From positions 1 through 64,000 of the forward strand of contig DATAUH010000080.1 of NCBI GenBank assembly GCA_036268375.1: DNA of 64,000 nucleotides. Direction: 5' to 3'. The first letter of the stretch is position 1. Every line of letters starts with the position of its first letter. The translations under genes and the position numbers were made by a program. This document shows, one piece after another, positions 44,585 through 53,057 of this stretch. The notes below the pieces were generated by a model, which did not search any database, was not told the origin of the DNA, and saw only the letters and a list, made by a program, of their open reading frames with translations. The DNA comes from PALSA-243 sp036268375. GTDB lineage: Bacteria > Acidobacteriota > Terriglobia > Bryobacterales > Bryobacteraceae.

Positions 44585-45106
44585 TTACTCGCGGCCCTGC
44601 TGGCCTTGCTCTTCGGGTGCAGCAACCTGCGTGGGCATCGCGTCGTGCCTTGGTCCCAACCCCAGTGCGATCAGAGATAGCGAATTGATCTTGCCCGTCG
44701 CGTCCAGGTTCTGCTCCGCCTGGAACCGCTTCAGCGCTTCGATTGAATCGTTGTCCCACGCGCCCGTGGCCTGCTCCGCCTGCAAATAGCCCTTCGCTGC
44801 CAGCGCCTGCTGGATTTCGCGATAGCGGTCGGAAGTGGGTGCAAGCTGTCGTGTCCGCCATGTCGCACGCGTCACCGGAGGTGTATGTCGTTTCCGGTTT
44901 GCGGCAGTGGTCCCGGACTTGTGCGTTCCGGCCGTCCCCGTCTTAGCATTGGCGCTCGGAGTGGACTTTGCGCCGGCAGCCTTGTGCACCGTCGCCGATT
45001 TTTGCTCGGCGGTCGCTGTCTTCTTCTTAGCGGTGGGGTTTGTTGCCCCAGTTGCGGCAGCGGCAAGCATGCTTACAGCTGCGGCCATAGCCAAAAAGTT
45101 ACGCAT
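44585..45106 (-). CDS. Secreted protein with a peptidoglycan-binding domain
   Basis: The 173-residue protein has a signal peptide (about residues 1-20), a Lys/Thr/Ala-rich low-complexity linker to about residue 80, and one PG_binding_1 domain (YREIQQALAAKGYLQ through LDATGKINSLSLIALGLG). The linker would suit binding to acidic wall components. No catalytic domain is present. It converges on the ADOP gene with a 7-base gap. Confidence 0.85.
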   Translation of the reverse strand: MRNFLAMAAAVSMLAAAATGATNPTAKKKTATAEQKSATVHKAAGAKSTPSANAKTGTAGTHKSGTTAANRKRHTPPVTRATWRTRQLAPTSDRYREIQQALAAKGYLQAEQATGAWDNDSIEALKRFQAEQNLDATGKINSLSLIALGLGPRHDAMPTQVAAPEEQGQQGRE

Positions 45107-45145
45107 GTTGTAATCCTCGATTCTACCGCACTTGCAACAGTACGT

Positions 45146-46102
45146 TCATTCTTCTTCCACCAGGCTTAGGATCGTCCTCGGCGAATTTCCCTCGAAGCGG
45201 TTGTTCACAAAAATGATCAGCGTCTCTTTTTTCTCTTTCGCGCGCCCAATCAACGCTCGCATCGACGCGCGCGCCTCCGGATTCGGATCGCGAATCTCGC
45301 TGTACGGCTGAAACGTCGCCACCGCCTGCTCATAACTCCGTCCGAAGCGCAGCAGCGCCCGGCTCACCAGAAAGTCGGTCGTTTCGGAGTCGGGAATTGC
45401 CATCTGTTGTCGCAGTTCCGGCATGCGTGTCCATGCATTATACACATGCGCAACGCGATGGTTACGTAAGCAGGAAAAATAGTCCGGCGCCAGGAACTCC
45501 GCGTTGCGAATCTCCACTGCGTAACGAAAGTCCGGCGGCAGTGAGGCCAAAAACGCATCCAACCGATCCAGAAACGAAGGTAAATCTTCAAACGCGCGCT
45601 GGCTGAAGGTCCCAAATTCCAAAATCAGCAGGGCTATTCGATCTCGATACGGCATCAAAGGCCGCAGAAACATCTCCTGCATCATGCGCGCGCTCAAAAA
45701 ATCGTCGTTTTCCTTGCCGGAATGCGGTCCGTAGCGCGCGTGGGCCGGATAAACCTTGCACGTAATCTGCTCCGGCACTTTAAACGCAAATTGAAAGCCC
45801 TCCGGCACTCGTCCAAATAGATCGCGCCAGAAAGCTTCGCTGGGAAATTGATAAAACGCGAAATCGCCACACACAATCGGGAAGGTCTCCGCGTATTCGC
45901 GCAGACACTCGCGCTCGAAAGCCTGCCGCGAAAACTTGCCGCGCGACAGATAACGCTCTCGCGAGTAAATCTGCCCCAGCCATCCCTCGTACTTCCAGGA
46001 ACTACCCCCGATAAAAATCTTCTGCTCGGCTAGCTTACGGAGTTTTTCAGCCAACAGATCGCGATCGAAGCCGTCCGGCTCATCGAAGAGCGAACCTACC
46101 AC
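45146..46102 (-). CDS. DUF72 domain protein (YecE-like)
   Basis: The 318-residue protein is a TIM-barrel DUF72 protein. It has the typical IFIGGSSWKYEGWLGQIYSRE start near residues 30-50, FAFKVPEQIT near 126, and FVNNRFEGNSPRTILSLVEE at the end. Its function is unknown. Its start overlaps the gamma-glutamyltransferase stop by 7 bases, so it is coupled to that gene. Confidence 0.9.
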   Translation of the reverse strand: MVGSLFDEPDGFDRDLLAEKLRKLAEQKIFIGGSSWKYEGWLGQIYSRERYLSRGKFSRQAFERECLREYAETFPIVCGDFAFYQFPSEAFWRDLFGRVPEGFQFAFKVPEQITCKVYPAHARYGPHSGKENDDFLSARMMQEMFLRPLMPYRDRIALLILEFGTFSQRAFEDLPSFLDRLDAFLASLPPDFRYAVEIRNAEFLAPDYFSCLRNHRVAHVYNAWTRMPELRQQMAIPDSETTDFLVSRALLRFGRSYEQAVATFQPYSEIRDPNPEARASMRALIGRAKEKKETLIIFVNNRFEGNSPRTILSLVEEE

Positions 46103-47919
46103 GCCTGCGACGCCCGGAAATAGAAAGGATCCGCCCCCGCCTCGATCAATCCTGTGGGATGCAGCCGGATCAGCACAGGGGCAGTCCCACTGTCGTACCG
46201 CGACTTCACCGTTATCTTGTGCCCGCGCTTTCCCAGGTCTGCCGCCACTTCGGACGGAATCCGCTCATCCAGATAAAGCGATCCCGGCGCCATTGCGTGA
46301 TTGTCGAAGCTCTTTACCAGATGCTCGGTCTGGAAACGCGGCATCTCCACCGCATTCTCGGCATTCTGACTCCACAGAATGGAATCGAACAGCACCTGTA
46401 GCAAGCCCTGGTCCTGGTCATCCCCTCCCGGTGTTGAAAGCGCCAGCAGATTTCCGTCCGGGTTCGTCACCAGCGTCGGGCTCAGCGTTACGCGCGGGCG
46501 CTTGCCTGGCGCCAATTCGTTGGGATGTCCCGGCACCAGCAAAAAGCTCTGCGCGCGCTCCGTAAGCTCAATTCCCGTATCGCCGACAATCACCGACGGC
46601 AGCCATGCGCCCGATGGCGTAATCGAGATCGCCACGCCGTTCTTGTCGACCGCGTCCACGCACGTAGTGTCCTTTGCCAGCAACGCCGGGTTCAGATCGC
46701 GATGCGGAATGTGCGCGAAAAATGGATGCTTGGGCGGATTCGGTTCCACATTTCCCGGCCGAAAATCCATTGATGCGTCATGCCCGATCTGCTTCGCCCG
46801 CTCGGCCCCGTACTCCTTCGAAAGCAACCGCTCCGCCGGGATCTTACTGAACTTAGGATCGCCATAGTAAGTATCGCGATCCGCATAAGCTAACTTCAGC
46901 GCCTCAATTACCGTATGAACATACTCCGGCGAGTTAAAACCCATGGCGCTCAAATCGAAATTACCCAGGATGTTCAGCGTTTCGATCATCGCCGGACCCT
47001 GGCTCCAAAATCCGGGCTTGTAAACCGTATATCCATGAAAGGTCGTCGAAACGGCCTCTTCGGGCGCCACGTGAAACGCCGCCATGTCCTCATACCGCAT
47101 CAAGCCGCCGTTCGCCTTCATAAAGGCGTCAATCTTGTGCGCGATCTCTCCTCGATAAAAGTAGTCGCGCACCGCATCCATAGCCTTTTCACGAGACGCG
47201 CCGCCCGCCAGAGCCTTCTTCTCCACTTCCGCCATCGCGCGCAACGTACGCGCTAAGTCCGGCTGCCGGAAAATGTCGCCGGCTCTCGGCGGCTGCCCGC
47301 CTGGGAGAAAAACCTTGCGCGACGTGGGCCATTTCGCCAGCCACTGCACGTCGCTGCGAATCGTTCCGGCGCGAAATTCGTCAATCGGGAATCCATCCGC
47401 TAATTCGATCGCCGGTTCCACAGCGTCGGAGAAAGATTTCGTCCCGAAATTCTCCAGCGTCACCAGCGCCGCATCCACCATTCCCGGCACCACTGCGGAA
47501 AGCACCCCAATCACGGGCACCCAATCTTTCAATCCACCCGGCTCCGGCGGGTCTTGAATCTCGTCGTCGGTCTTCTGATGCTTGCGAAAAAAGTCGGCGG
47601 TGGCCAACTTGGGCATCGTGCCGACGCCTGCGATCGCAAACACCTTGCCTTCCTTCGTGCGCACTAAGATCGGCGCTTCTCCTCCCACTCCGAAATGCGA
47701 AAACTCAGTCACCGATGCGGCCAACATCGCCGCGATACCCGCATCCACCGCATTGCCTCCGGCATAAAACATCCGCATGCCGGCCTCAGTGGCATACTCC
47801 GTACCGCCCGCCACCGCGCCGCGCGTCCCGCGCGAAGGAAACCGGACGGGCCGCTGACCACGCTGCGCAAAAGCCAACAACGCCACTGCCGCGGTCAGGA
47901 GTAGAATTCGGAGTTTCAT
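46096..47919 (-). CDS. ggt: Gamma-glutamyltransferase
   Basis: The 607-residue protein has a signal peptide and the Ntn-hydrolase features of GGT: GGNAVDAGIAAMLAASVTEF near residues 54-73, GGEAPILVRTKEG, and the autoprocessing region DTTCVDAVDKNGVAISIT near residue 415, where Thr becomes the new N-terminus. It should cut glutathione and other gamma-glutamyl compounds in the periplasm. The usual Gly-Gly and Ser-Ser of the small subunit are partly present. It heads the ggt-DUF72 pair. Confidence 0.92.
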   Translation of the reverse strand: MKLRILLLTAAVALLAFAQRGQRPVRFPSRGTRGAVAGGTEYATEAGMRMFYAGGNAVDAGIAAMLAASVTEFSHFGVGGEAPILVRTKEGKVFAIAGVGTMPKLATADFFRKHQKTDDEIQDPPEPGGLKDWVPVIGVLSAVVPGMVDAALVTLENFGTKSFSDAVEPAIELADGFPIDEFRAGTIRSDVQWLAKWPTSRKVFLPGGQPPRAGDIFRQPDLARTLRAMAEVEKKALAGGASREKAMDAVRDYFYRGEIAHKIDAFMKANGGLMRYEDMAAFHVAPEEAVSTTFHGYTVYKPGFWSQGPAMIETLNILGNFDLSAMGFNSPEYVHTVIEALKLAYADRDTYYGDPKFSKIPAERLLSKEYGAERAKQIGHDASMDFRPGNVEPNPPKHPFFAHIPHRDLNPALLAKDTTCVDAVDKNGVAISITPSGAWLPSVIVGDTGIELTERAQSFLLVPGHPNELAPGKRPRVTLSPTLVTNPDGNLLALSTPGGDDQDQGLLQVLFDSILWSQNAENAVEMPRFQTEHLVKSFDNHAMAPGSLYLDERIPSEVAADLGKRGHKITVKSRYDSGTAPVLIRLHPTGLIEAGADPFYFRASQAW

Positions 47920-47932
47920 AGGATGCCTTTAG

Positions 47933-47938
47933 TATAAT
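47933..47938 (+). promoter_or_regulatory. Possible -10 element before the zinc-ribbon gene
   Basis: A perfect TATAAT ends 12 bases before the GTG at 47951. Transcription would start about 47945, giving a nearly leaderless message. No -35 box is recognisable. Confidence 0.4.
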
Positions 47939-47950
47939 TTGGTCATCTCC

Positions 47951-48112
47951 GTGGATAGAGCGCAAGAAGAGCCGGCGGCCGAAAGCACTCCCGCTTCGCA
48001 CGACGAGCCGATGCTGTATTGCCCCGTCTGTTCCATGCGCCTCACCCCGCGCAAGTGCAAGTTGCTGTGCGAACGCTGCGGCTATTACATGAGCTGCGCA
48101 GATTACTACTAA
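47951..48112 (+). CDS. Small zinc-ribbon protein, 53 residues
   Basis: This short gene has the pattern CPVC at residues 24-27, Cys36, CERC at 40-43 and Cys49 near the C-terminus (MSCADYY). That is a compact zinc-ribbon or double zinc finger. GTG 47951 gives 53 residues with a Glu/Ala/Pro-rich start; ATG 48011 gives 33 residues that still contain all the cysteines. It lies 10 bases before the aminotransferase start, so the two are one operon. Function unknown; dense cysteine spacing and clean frame support a real gene. Confidence 0.7.
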   Translation: MDRAQEEPAAESTPASHDEPMLYCPVCSMRLTPRKCKLLCERCGYYMSCADYY

Positions 48113-48122
48113 CGAGAAAATC

Positions 48123-49241
48123 ATGACCGTAAAAGCTCCCAAGCGGCTGTTGTTCGGCCCCGGGCCTAGTCCCGTGGCGCCTCGAGTTTATGAAGCCATG
48201 CAGCAGAACGTGGTCGGCCATCTCGATCCGTTTTTCCTGCAGACTGCGCGCGAAGTTCGCACCCTTTTGGGCCCCGTCTTCTCCACTTCCAATGAGTTCA
48301 ACCTGGCGCTTTCTGGAACTGGCAGCTCCGGCATGGAGGCGGCTGTCGCCAACTTCACCGAACCCGGAACCAAATTCGCGCTGCTCACCAACGGCTTCTT
48401 CGGCGATCGCATCGGCGAGATCGCCGGCCGTCAGGGCGGGGAACTCGTGACGCTGAAGAAGCCCTGGGGCGAGCCCTTCGACCCGCAGGAGGCGCGCGAA
48501 TTCATCCGCCGCGAGCGTCCGCAGATCGTCGCCTTCGTTCAGGCCGAAACCTCCACCGGCATGTTCAACCACGCGAAGCCCATCTGCGAAGCCGCACACG
48601 AAGTGGACGCGCTCACCATCGCCGATTGCGTCACCTCGTTGGGCGGCATGCCCGTCAAAGTGGATGAAAACGGCATCGACATCGCGTATAGCTGTACGCA
48701 GAAAGGTCTCGGCTGCCCTCCGGGTCTCGCGCCCATCACCGTTTCGCCGCGCGCGCTGGATCGCCTGAAGCATCGCCACAAGCCCGTACAGTCGTGGTAT
48801 CTCGATCTGCTTCTGATCGATGCGTTTTATAGCGGTGGCAAATACCACCACACCGCATCGGCCACAATGTTCTATGCTCTGCGCGAAGCTCTCGCAATCG
48901 TCGAAGAAGAAGGCGTCGAAAAACGTTGGGAGCGTCACCAGCGCAATCACCGGGCGTTCGTTGAAGGCATCGAAGCCATGGGCCTGCAGATGTTCGTCCC
49001 CGATCCCGCCAATCGGCTTTGGACGCTCAACACGCCGCGCGTTCCCGATGGCATCGACGATGCCAAGGTTCGCAAATACCTGCTGGAGGAGCGAGGCATG
49101 GAGATCTCCGGTGGTTTCGGCCCCCTGGCAGGCAAGGTGTTCCGCATCGGGCTGATGGGCTACGGCTCACAGGCGGAGAACGTCGGGCTGGTCCTCGATG
49201 CGCTAAAAGACGCGCTCAAGCAGCAGGGCTATAAGTCGTAA
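48123..49241 (+). CDS. PLP-dependent aminotransferase, alanine-glyoxylate/serine-pyruvate type
   Basis: The 372-residue protein is a class V PLP enzyme. It has GPGPSPVAPRVYEAM at the N-terminus, LSGTGSSGMEAAVAN near residue 61, the Asp in IADCVTSLGGMPV near 165, and the Schiff-base Lys in CTQKGLGCPPGLAPI near 196. Members move amino groups between alanine, serine, ureidoglycine and glyoxylate. The phrase KYHHTASATMFYALREAL is also conserved. It lies 10 bases downstream of the zinc-ribbon gene. Specificity cannot be set without neighbours in a known pathway. Confidence 0.9.
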   Translation: MTVKAPKRLLFGPGPSPVAPRVYEAMQQNVVGHLDPFFLQTAREVRTLLGPVFSTSNEFNLALSGTGSSGMEAAVANFTEPGTKFALLTNGFFGDRIGEIAGRQGGELVTLKKPWGEPFDPQEAREFIRRERPQIVAFVQAETSTGMFNHAKPICEAAHEVDALTIADCVTSLGGMPVKVDENGIDIAYSCTQKGLGCPPGLAPITVSPRALDRLKHRHKPVQSWYLDLLLIDAFYSGGKYHHTASATMFYALREALAIVEEEGVEKRWERHQRNHRAFVEGIEAMGLQMFVPDPANRLWTLNTPRVPDGIDDAKVRKYLLEERGMEISGGFGPLAGKVFRIGLMGYGSQAENVGLVLDALKDALKQQGYKS

Positions 49242-49330
49242 AGCCGCCTCCACAACATCCCGCTCGGCGATCGTCTGCATGATATCCAGTTAACGGTCTA
49301 CCCCGGCTACACCGTGCATTTTCCGCACTG

Positions 49331-49384
49331 TTGACAGGCATAACCGTCAGTGCTATTTTTCTAGCATATGCTGGAAAAATAGCA
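49331..49384 (+). promoter_or_regulatory. Promoter with overlapping 34-bp palindromic operator for the tonB-TPR operon
   Basis: TTGACA (49331-49336) and TATTTT (49354-49359) are spaced by 17 bases. The interval 49351-49384 is a palindrome: TGCTATTTTTC and GAAAAATAGCA arms around TAGCATATGCTG, with a single mismatched pair. It covers the -10 element and probable start site, so a bound repressor would block transcription. The motif TAGCATATG occurs a second time at 49380-49388. Confidence 0.75.
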
Positions 49385-49401
49385 TATGGCGGTGATTCCT
49401 T

Positions 49402-50340
49402 ATGCCTGATGATAATCTCTCGCGCCTGCTCCTCACCGAAACCGGCGAGTCCTTCTACAAATCGCTTTGGCGCAGTCTGAAAGAGCTGGTTCATCCAGCC
49501 ACGCTTCCTCCCCTCGAAGTAACCTCGAAACCTGTCGTCGTGCAGGACATCTGGGGCCTCTACGGTCGGCAGAAAAAATCCTTCCTATTCTCCACCGGCT
49601 TCCAAGTCGCGGCCGTTGTCCTCATCTTCACGGCGCTCTCATCGAAAACCGTCCAGAAACAAATCCAACAAGTCGTCCCGCTGATATTGCCCGACGCTGC
49701 CCCGCCCCCTAAACCGGTCACGCGCGCCAGCGGCGGTGGTGGCGGCGGCGATCGCTCTCCGCTGCCTGCCAGCAAGGGCCGTCTCCCCAAGCCCGCGCCG
49801 CGCCAGTTCGTTCCGCCTACGGCAGTCCTCAACAACCCCCAGCCGAAACTCGCCATGGAGGCCTCCATTCTTGCGCCACCCGATGCCAATCTGCCCAACG
49901 TCAACCTACCGAACTACGGCGACCCGCTCGGCCACCTGGGCCCTCCATCCAACGGAACCGGTTCCGGTGGCGGCATCGGCTCCGGTAAAGGAGGCGGCGT
50001 CGGTTCCGGCACTGGGGGTGGCGCCGGTCCGGGCGATGGCGGCGGTATCGTCTACAATCCCGGCAAAGGCGGCGTCACCCAACCCCAACTCATCCATCAG
50101 GAGGAGCCCGAATTCTCCGACGAAGCCCGCAAAGCCCGCTTCCAGGGCGTCGTCGTAGTTGCCATCGAAGTCGACGAACACGGTCGCGTGGTTCACCCGC
50201 ACGTCGTGCACAGCGCCGGCCTGGGCCTGGACGAGAAAGCCATCGAAGCCGCGCTTAAATGGACCTTCCTCCCCGGCACGCTCAACGGCAAACCCGTGGT
50301 TACCCGGGCCTCTATCACCATGTCCTTTCATCTGCTCTAA
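49402..50340 (+). CDS. TonB-family energy transducer with Gly-rich linker
   Basis: The 312-residue protein has an N-terminal cytoplasmic part, one membrane helix (about residues 60-78), a Pro/Gly-rich periplasmic linker including about 40 residues of Gly/Ser/Lys repeats (around 190-225), and a TonB C-terminal domain (QEEPEFSDEARKARFQGVVVVAIEVDEHGRV). It is larger than the first TonB protein in the window and has a different linker. It is followed after 10 bases by the TPR gene and sits behind the palindromic promoter. Confidence 0.87.
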   Translation: MPDDNLSRLLLTETGESFYKSLWRSLKELVHPATLPPLEVTSKPVVVQDIWGLYGRQKKSFLFSTGFQVAAVVLIFTALSSKTVQKQIQQVVPLILPDAAPPPKPVTRASGGGGGGDRSPLPASKGRLPKPAPRQFVPPTAVLNNPQPKLAMEASILAPPDANLPNVNLPNYGDPLGHLGPPSNGTGSGGGIGSGKGGGVGSGTGGGAGPGDGGGIVYNPGKGGVTQPQLIHQEEPEFSDEARKARFQGVVVVAIEVDEHGRVVHPHVVHSAGLGLDEKAIEAALKWTFLPGTLNGKPVVTRASITMSFHLL

Positions 50341-50350
50341 TGTTGTGAGC

Positions 50351-51529
50351 ATGATTCGGGGCGCCGTTGTGTCGTGGCTGGTCGCATTAGCCTCCTTCGC
50401 GCAGTCGCCCGCGGCCTCCGACGACCCCGCCGCGCTTCGCCGTCGCGCGGGCGCCCTGGAAGCGCAAGGAAAATATGCCGAGGCCGAGCCGCTTCTCACC
50501 GAAGCTCTCGCCGCGCAGGAGCAGGCCACTTCGTCCGATGACCCAAGCCTAACTGGTCCGCTCGCCGACCTCGCGTCGCTCTACCGGGCGGAAGGCCGCC
50601 TGCCGGATGCGCAAAAGCTCTATGATCGTTCGCTCTCGATCCATCGCAAAACCGAAGGCGAAAATACTGTCGCCCAGATTCCGGATCTTAAAGCGCTAGC
50701 CGCCATCTACGCGTCCAGCAGCAAATTCTCGGAGGCCGAGATCACCTACCTGCGTGTCATCTCCGTCCGCGACAAAGCGCCCGCCCGCGACGATCTCGCA
50801 CTAGCTTCCGACTGCACCGATCTCGCTAATTTTTACGTGGCGCGCAAGCGCTTTTCGGTCGCGGAACCCAATTTCCTCCGCGCCGTTTCACTCATCGAAA
50901 AGGATCTCGGCCCCGTTTCTCACTCGCTGATCGCGCCGCTTGATGGCCTCGTGGATGTCTACATCAAGCTCTACCGCTTCGCCGACGCCGAGGCCCCATT
51001 GCGCCGCGAGATCTCGATCGAAGAGACCACCTACGGCCCTTCGCATGAAAACGTCGCTACTTATCTCGACCGCCTCGCGATGCTCTACTTCATCGAGAAG
51101 CGTTACGCTGCCGCGCAGCCTCTGTACGAGCGTTCCCTGCCCATCTGGGAAGCCACCATGCATCCCGACGATCTGCCGCTTGCGCAATCGCTCGACAATC
51201 TTGCTGTCGTTTACGCCTCGCAGGAAATGTTCGCCAAAGCGGAGCCGCTCTACCGCCGTTCACTTGCCATTAAACAGAAAGCCGATGTACTCGCCCTGAT
51301 CAATCTCGCGATGACGCTCGAAGGCACGGACCAAAACACGGCTGCGGAAAAGCTCTACCAGCACGCCTTAACAGTTGCGGAGCGCATTCCTTCCATCCCG
51401 CCGCCTGCCAATGTTGGCGAAGCCGACGTGCTCAAGAAAGCGCTCTCCAATTACGCGATTCTGCTACGCAAACTCAAACGCGATCCCGAAGCCGCAAAAT
51501 TGGAAGCGCGCGCAGCCGCCATCAAGTAG
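50351..51529 (+). CDS. Secreted TPR-repeat protein, kinesin-light-chain-like
   Basis: The 392-residue protein has a signal peptide (about residues 1-19) and some seven tetratricopeptide repeats of 42 residues (ALEAQGKYAEAEPLLTEALA, then LYRAEGRLPDAQKLYDRSLSI and so on). Such repeats bind partner proteins. It lies 10 bases after the TonB gene and converges on the M20 peptidase with a 3-base gap. ATG 50351 is chosen over a longer frame that overlaps tonB. It may scaffold the TonB complex, an inference from the operon only. Confidence 0.85.
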   Translation: MIRGAVVSWLVALASFAQSPAASDDPAALRRRAGALEAQGKYAEAEPLLTEALAAQEQATSSDDPSLTGPLADLASLYRAEGRLPDAQKLYDRSLSIHRKTEGENTVAQIPDLKALAAIYASSSKFSEAEITYLRVISVRDKAPARDDLALASDCTDLANFYVARKRFSVAEPNFLRAVSLIEKDLGPVSHSLIAPLDGLVDVYIKLYRFADAEAPLRREISIEETTYGPSHENVATYLDRLAMLYFIEKRYAAAQPLYERSLPIWEATMHPDDLPLAQSLDNLAVVYASQEMFAKAEPLYRRSLAIKQKADVLALINLAMTLEGTDQNTAAEKLYQHALTVAERIPSIPPPANVGEADVLKKALSNYAILLRKLKRDPEAAKLEARAAAIK

Positions 51530-51532
51530 CCA

Positions 51533-53029
51533 CTACATCTGCAGCATCGCCGCCAGAGTCACAATTCCGCTCCACAGATTCCCCAGCCGCAGGTTCTCGT
51601 TGTCGCCGTGCTGGTTATTGTCGAAATTGACGATCGGCACGCTCACCGATGGCACATTCAACTCTCGAATAAACGCCGCGATCGGCACCGTGCCGCCCAT
51701 CGTCCGAATCAAAACCGGCGGCGCGCCCCACATCTCCCGCAGCGCGCGCGTCACCGCTACTGCCTCGGGCGACTCCGGTTCCGTGCGAAACGCTTCCTCT
51801 GCCGCCTCGCTCGATCGCAGCCGAGCCAGCTTCGAAAACTGCGCCCGCTCCGCGTCCGTCGGCTCGCCCGTCACCACGTGATAGCCCTGCTTCTCGATAT
51901 GTGCGCGCACCAGTTCCACCATGTGCGCCGCCGGCGTCTCCTTCACCAGCCGTATATCGATCGCCGCCGTCGCATCCGGCGGAATAATCGTGCGGTCGCC
52001 ATAGCCGCTCTGCATTCCGCGAATGTTCAAGCTCGGGTACTGAATCGCTTCCTGCAAGGTCTCACCCACGGCGTCCGGACGCGCCACGCCAAACAACTTC
52101 AATAGCGCCGCTTCATCGTCGGGAACTGACTTCAAAATCTTCCGCTGCCCATCCGTGAACGGCGGAACATCGCTATAAAATCCCGTAATCGTCGTGCGTC
52201 CCTGATCGTCTTTCATCGACGCAATCAACTGGGCTAGCCGCACCGCCGGATTCGGAATCCAGTTCCCATAGTGCCCGCTGTGTAGCGCCATCTTCGGCCC
52301 GAACACCGTTAAATCGAGCGTCACAATGCCGCGCGCGCCAAACGCCAGCGTGGGCCGCCCGCTTGGGTGCACCGGCCCATCCAATACCAGCAGCAGTGAA
52401 GCCTTCAGCTTCTCGCGATATTTCGCAATTGCGCCCGGCAGGCTCGGCGAACTCGCCTCTTCCTCTCCATCGATCACGACATGCACGTTACTGTGTAACC
52501 GGCCGCCCACCGCGTCCAGCGCCGCGCAAAAAGCCTCGATCGGCGCTTTGTCGTCCGATGCCGAACGCGCATAAATGCGCCACTGATCTGGAAACTTCGT
52601 CTTCGCCGCGAAGTCCGGTATCTCTTTTGCGCCCTCCTCCATCCGCCCATCGCGCATGATCGGCGTGAACGGGCTTGCCTGCTTCCACTTCGGCGGATCC
52701 ACTGGCTGTCCGTCGTAGTGAATGTAGAAAAGATTCGTTCGCGCCGCGCCTGCTACGTTTTTCTCCGCATAGACCAGCGGATTTCCGGCCGTTTCCAGCA
52801 GTTCGCTCTTCATTCCGCGCCGCTCCAGCATCGCGCGCAGGAATTCTGCATTGCGCCGGATGTTGGGCCGGTCGCCGGCCACGTTCGGAATCGCCAGCAT
52901 CTCAGTAAACTCACCCATGATCTGACGCTCGTGCGACGCGGTGAACTGTTCCACTTCCACTCGCGTCACCGGCGCGCGGTTCTGCGCCCACGCGACGGCG
53001 CACGCAAGCAGCAACAAGGCAATTCGCAT
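51533..53029 (-). CDS. Secreted M20-family metallopeptidase
   Basis: The 498-residue protein has a signal peptide (IALLLLACAVAWAQ) and M20 features: FYIHYDGQPVD with His and Asp near residues 101-104, VIDGEEEASSPSL with the catalytic Glu pair, and a lid domain between. A final LRLGNLW holds the last likely His/metal region. Members cleave dipeptides or N-acyl amino acids. ATG 53029 was preferred to 53095 because of the signal peptide. It diverges from the fumarase gene, with 28 bases between starts. Confidence 0.88.
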   Translation of the reverse strand: MRIALLLLACAVAWAQNRAPVTRVEVEQFTASHERQIMGEFTEMLAIPNVAGDRPNIRRNAEFLRAMLERRGMKSELLETAGNPLVYAEKNVAGAARTNLFYIHYDGQPVDPPKWKQASPFTPIMRDGRMEEGAKEIPDFAAKTKFPDQWRIYARSASDDKAPIEAFCAALDAVGGRLHSNVHVVIDGEEEASSPSLPGAIAKYREKLKASLLLVLDGPVHPSGRPTLAFGARGIVTLDLTVFGPKMALHSGHYGNWIPNPAVRLAQLIASMKDDQGRTTITGFYSDVPPFTDGQRKILKSVPDDEAALLKLFGVARPDAVGETLQEAIQYPSLNIRGMQSGYGDRTIIPPDATAAIDIRLVKETPAAHMVELVRAHIEKQGYHVVTGEPTDAERAQFSKLARLRSSEAAEEAFRTEPESPEAVAVTRALREMWGAPPVLIRTMGGTVPIAAFIRELNVPSVSVPIVNFDNNQHGDNENLRLGNLWSGIVTLAAMLQM

Positions 53030-53057
53030 TACGGCTACGATACTATGGAATTCGTCT

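Noticed and set aside
43561..44625. 354-residue minus-strand frame opposite the ADOP permease
   Set aside because: Antisense to conserved FtsX and MacB regions, with no domain of its own.
48042..48950. 302-residue minus-strand frame opposite the aminotransferase
   Set aside because: Antisense shadow; the plus strand carries intact PLP motifs across the same bases.
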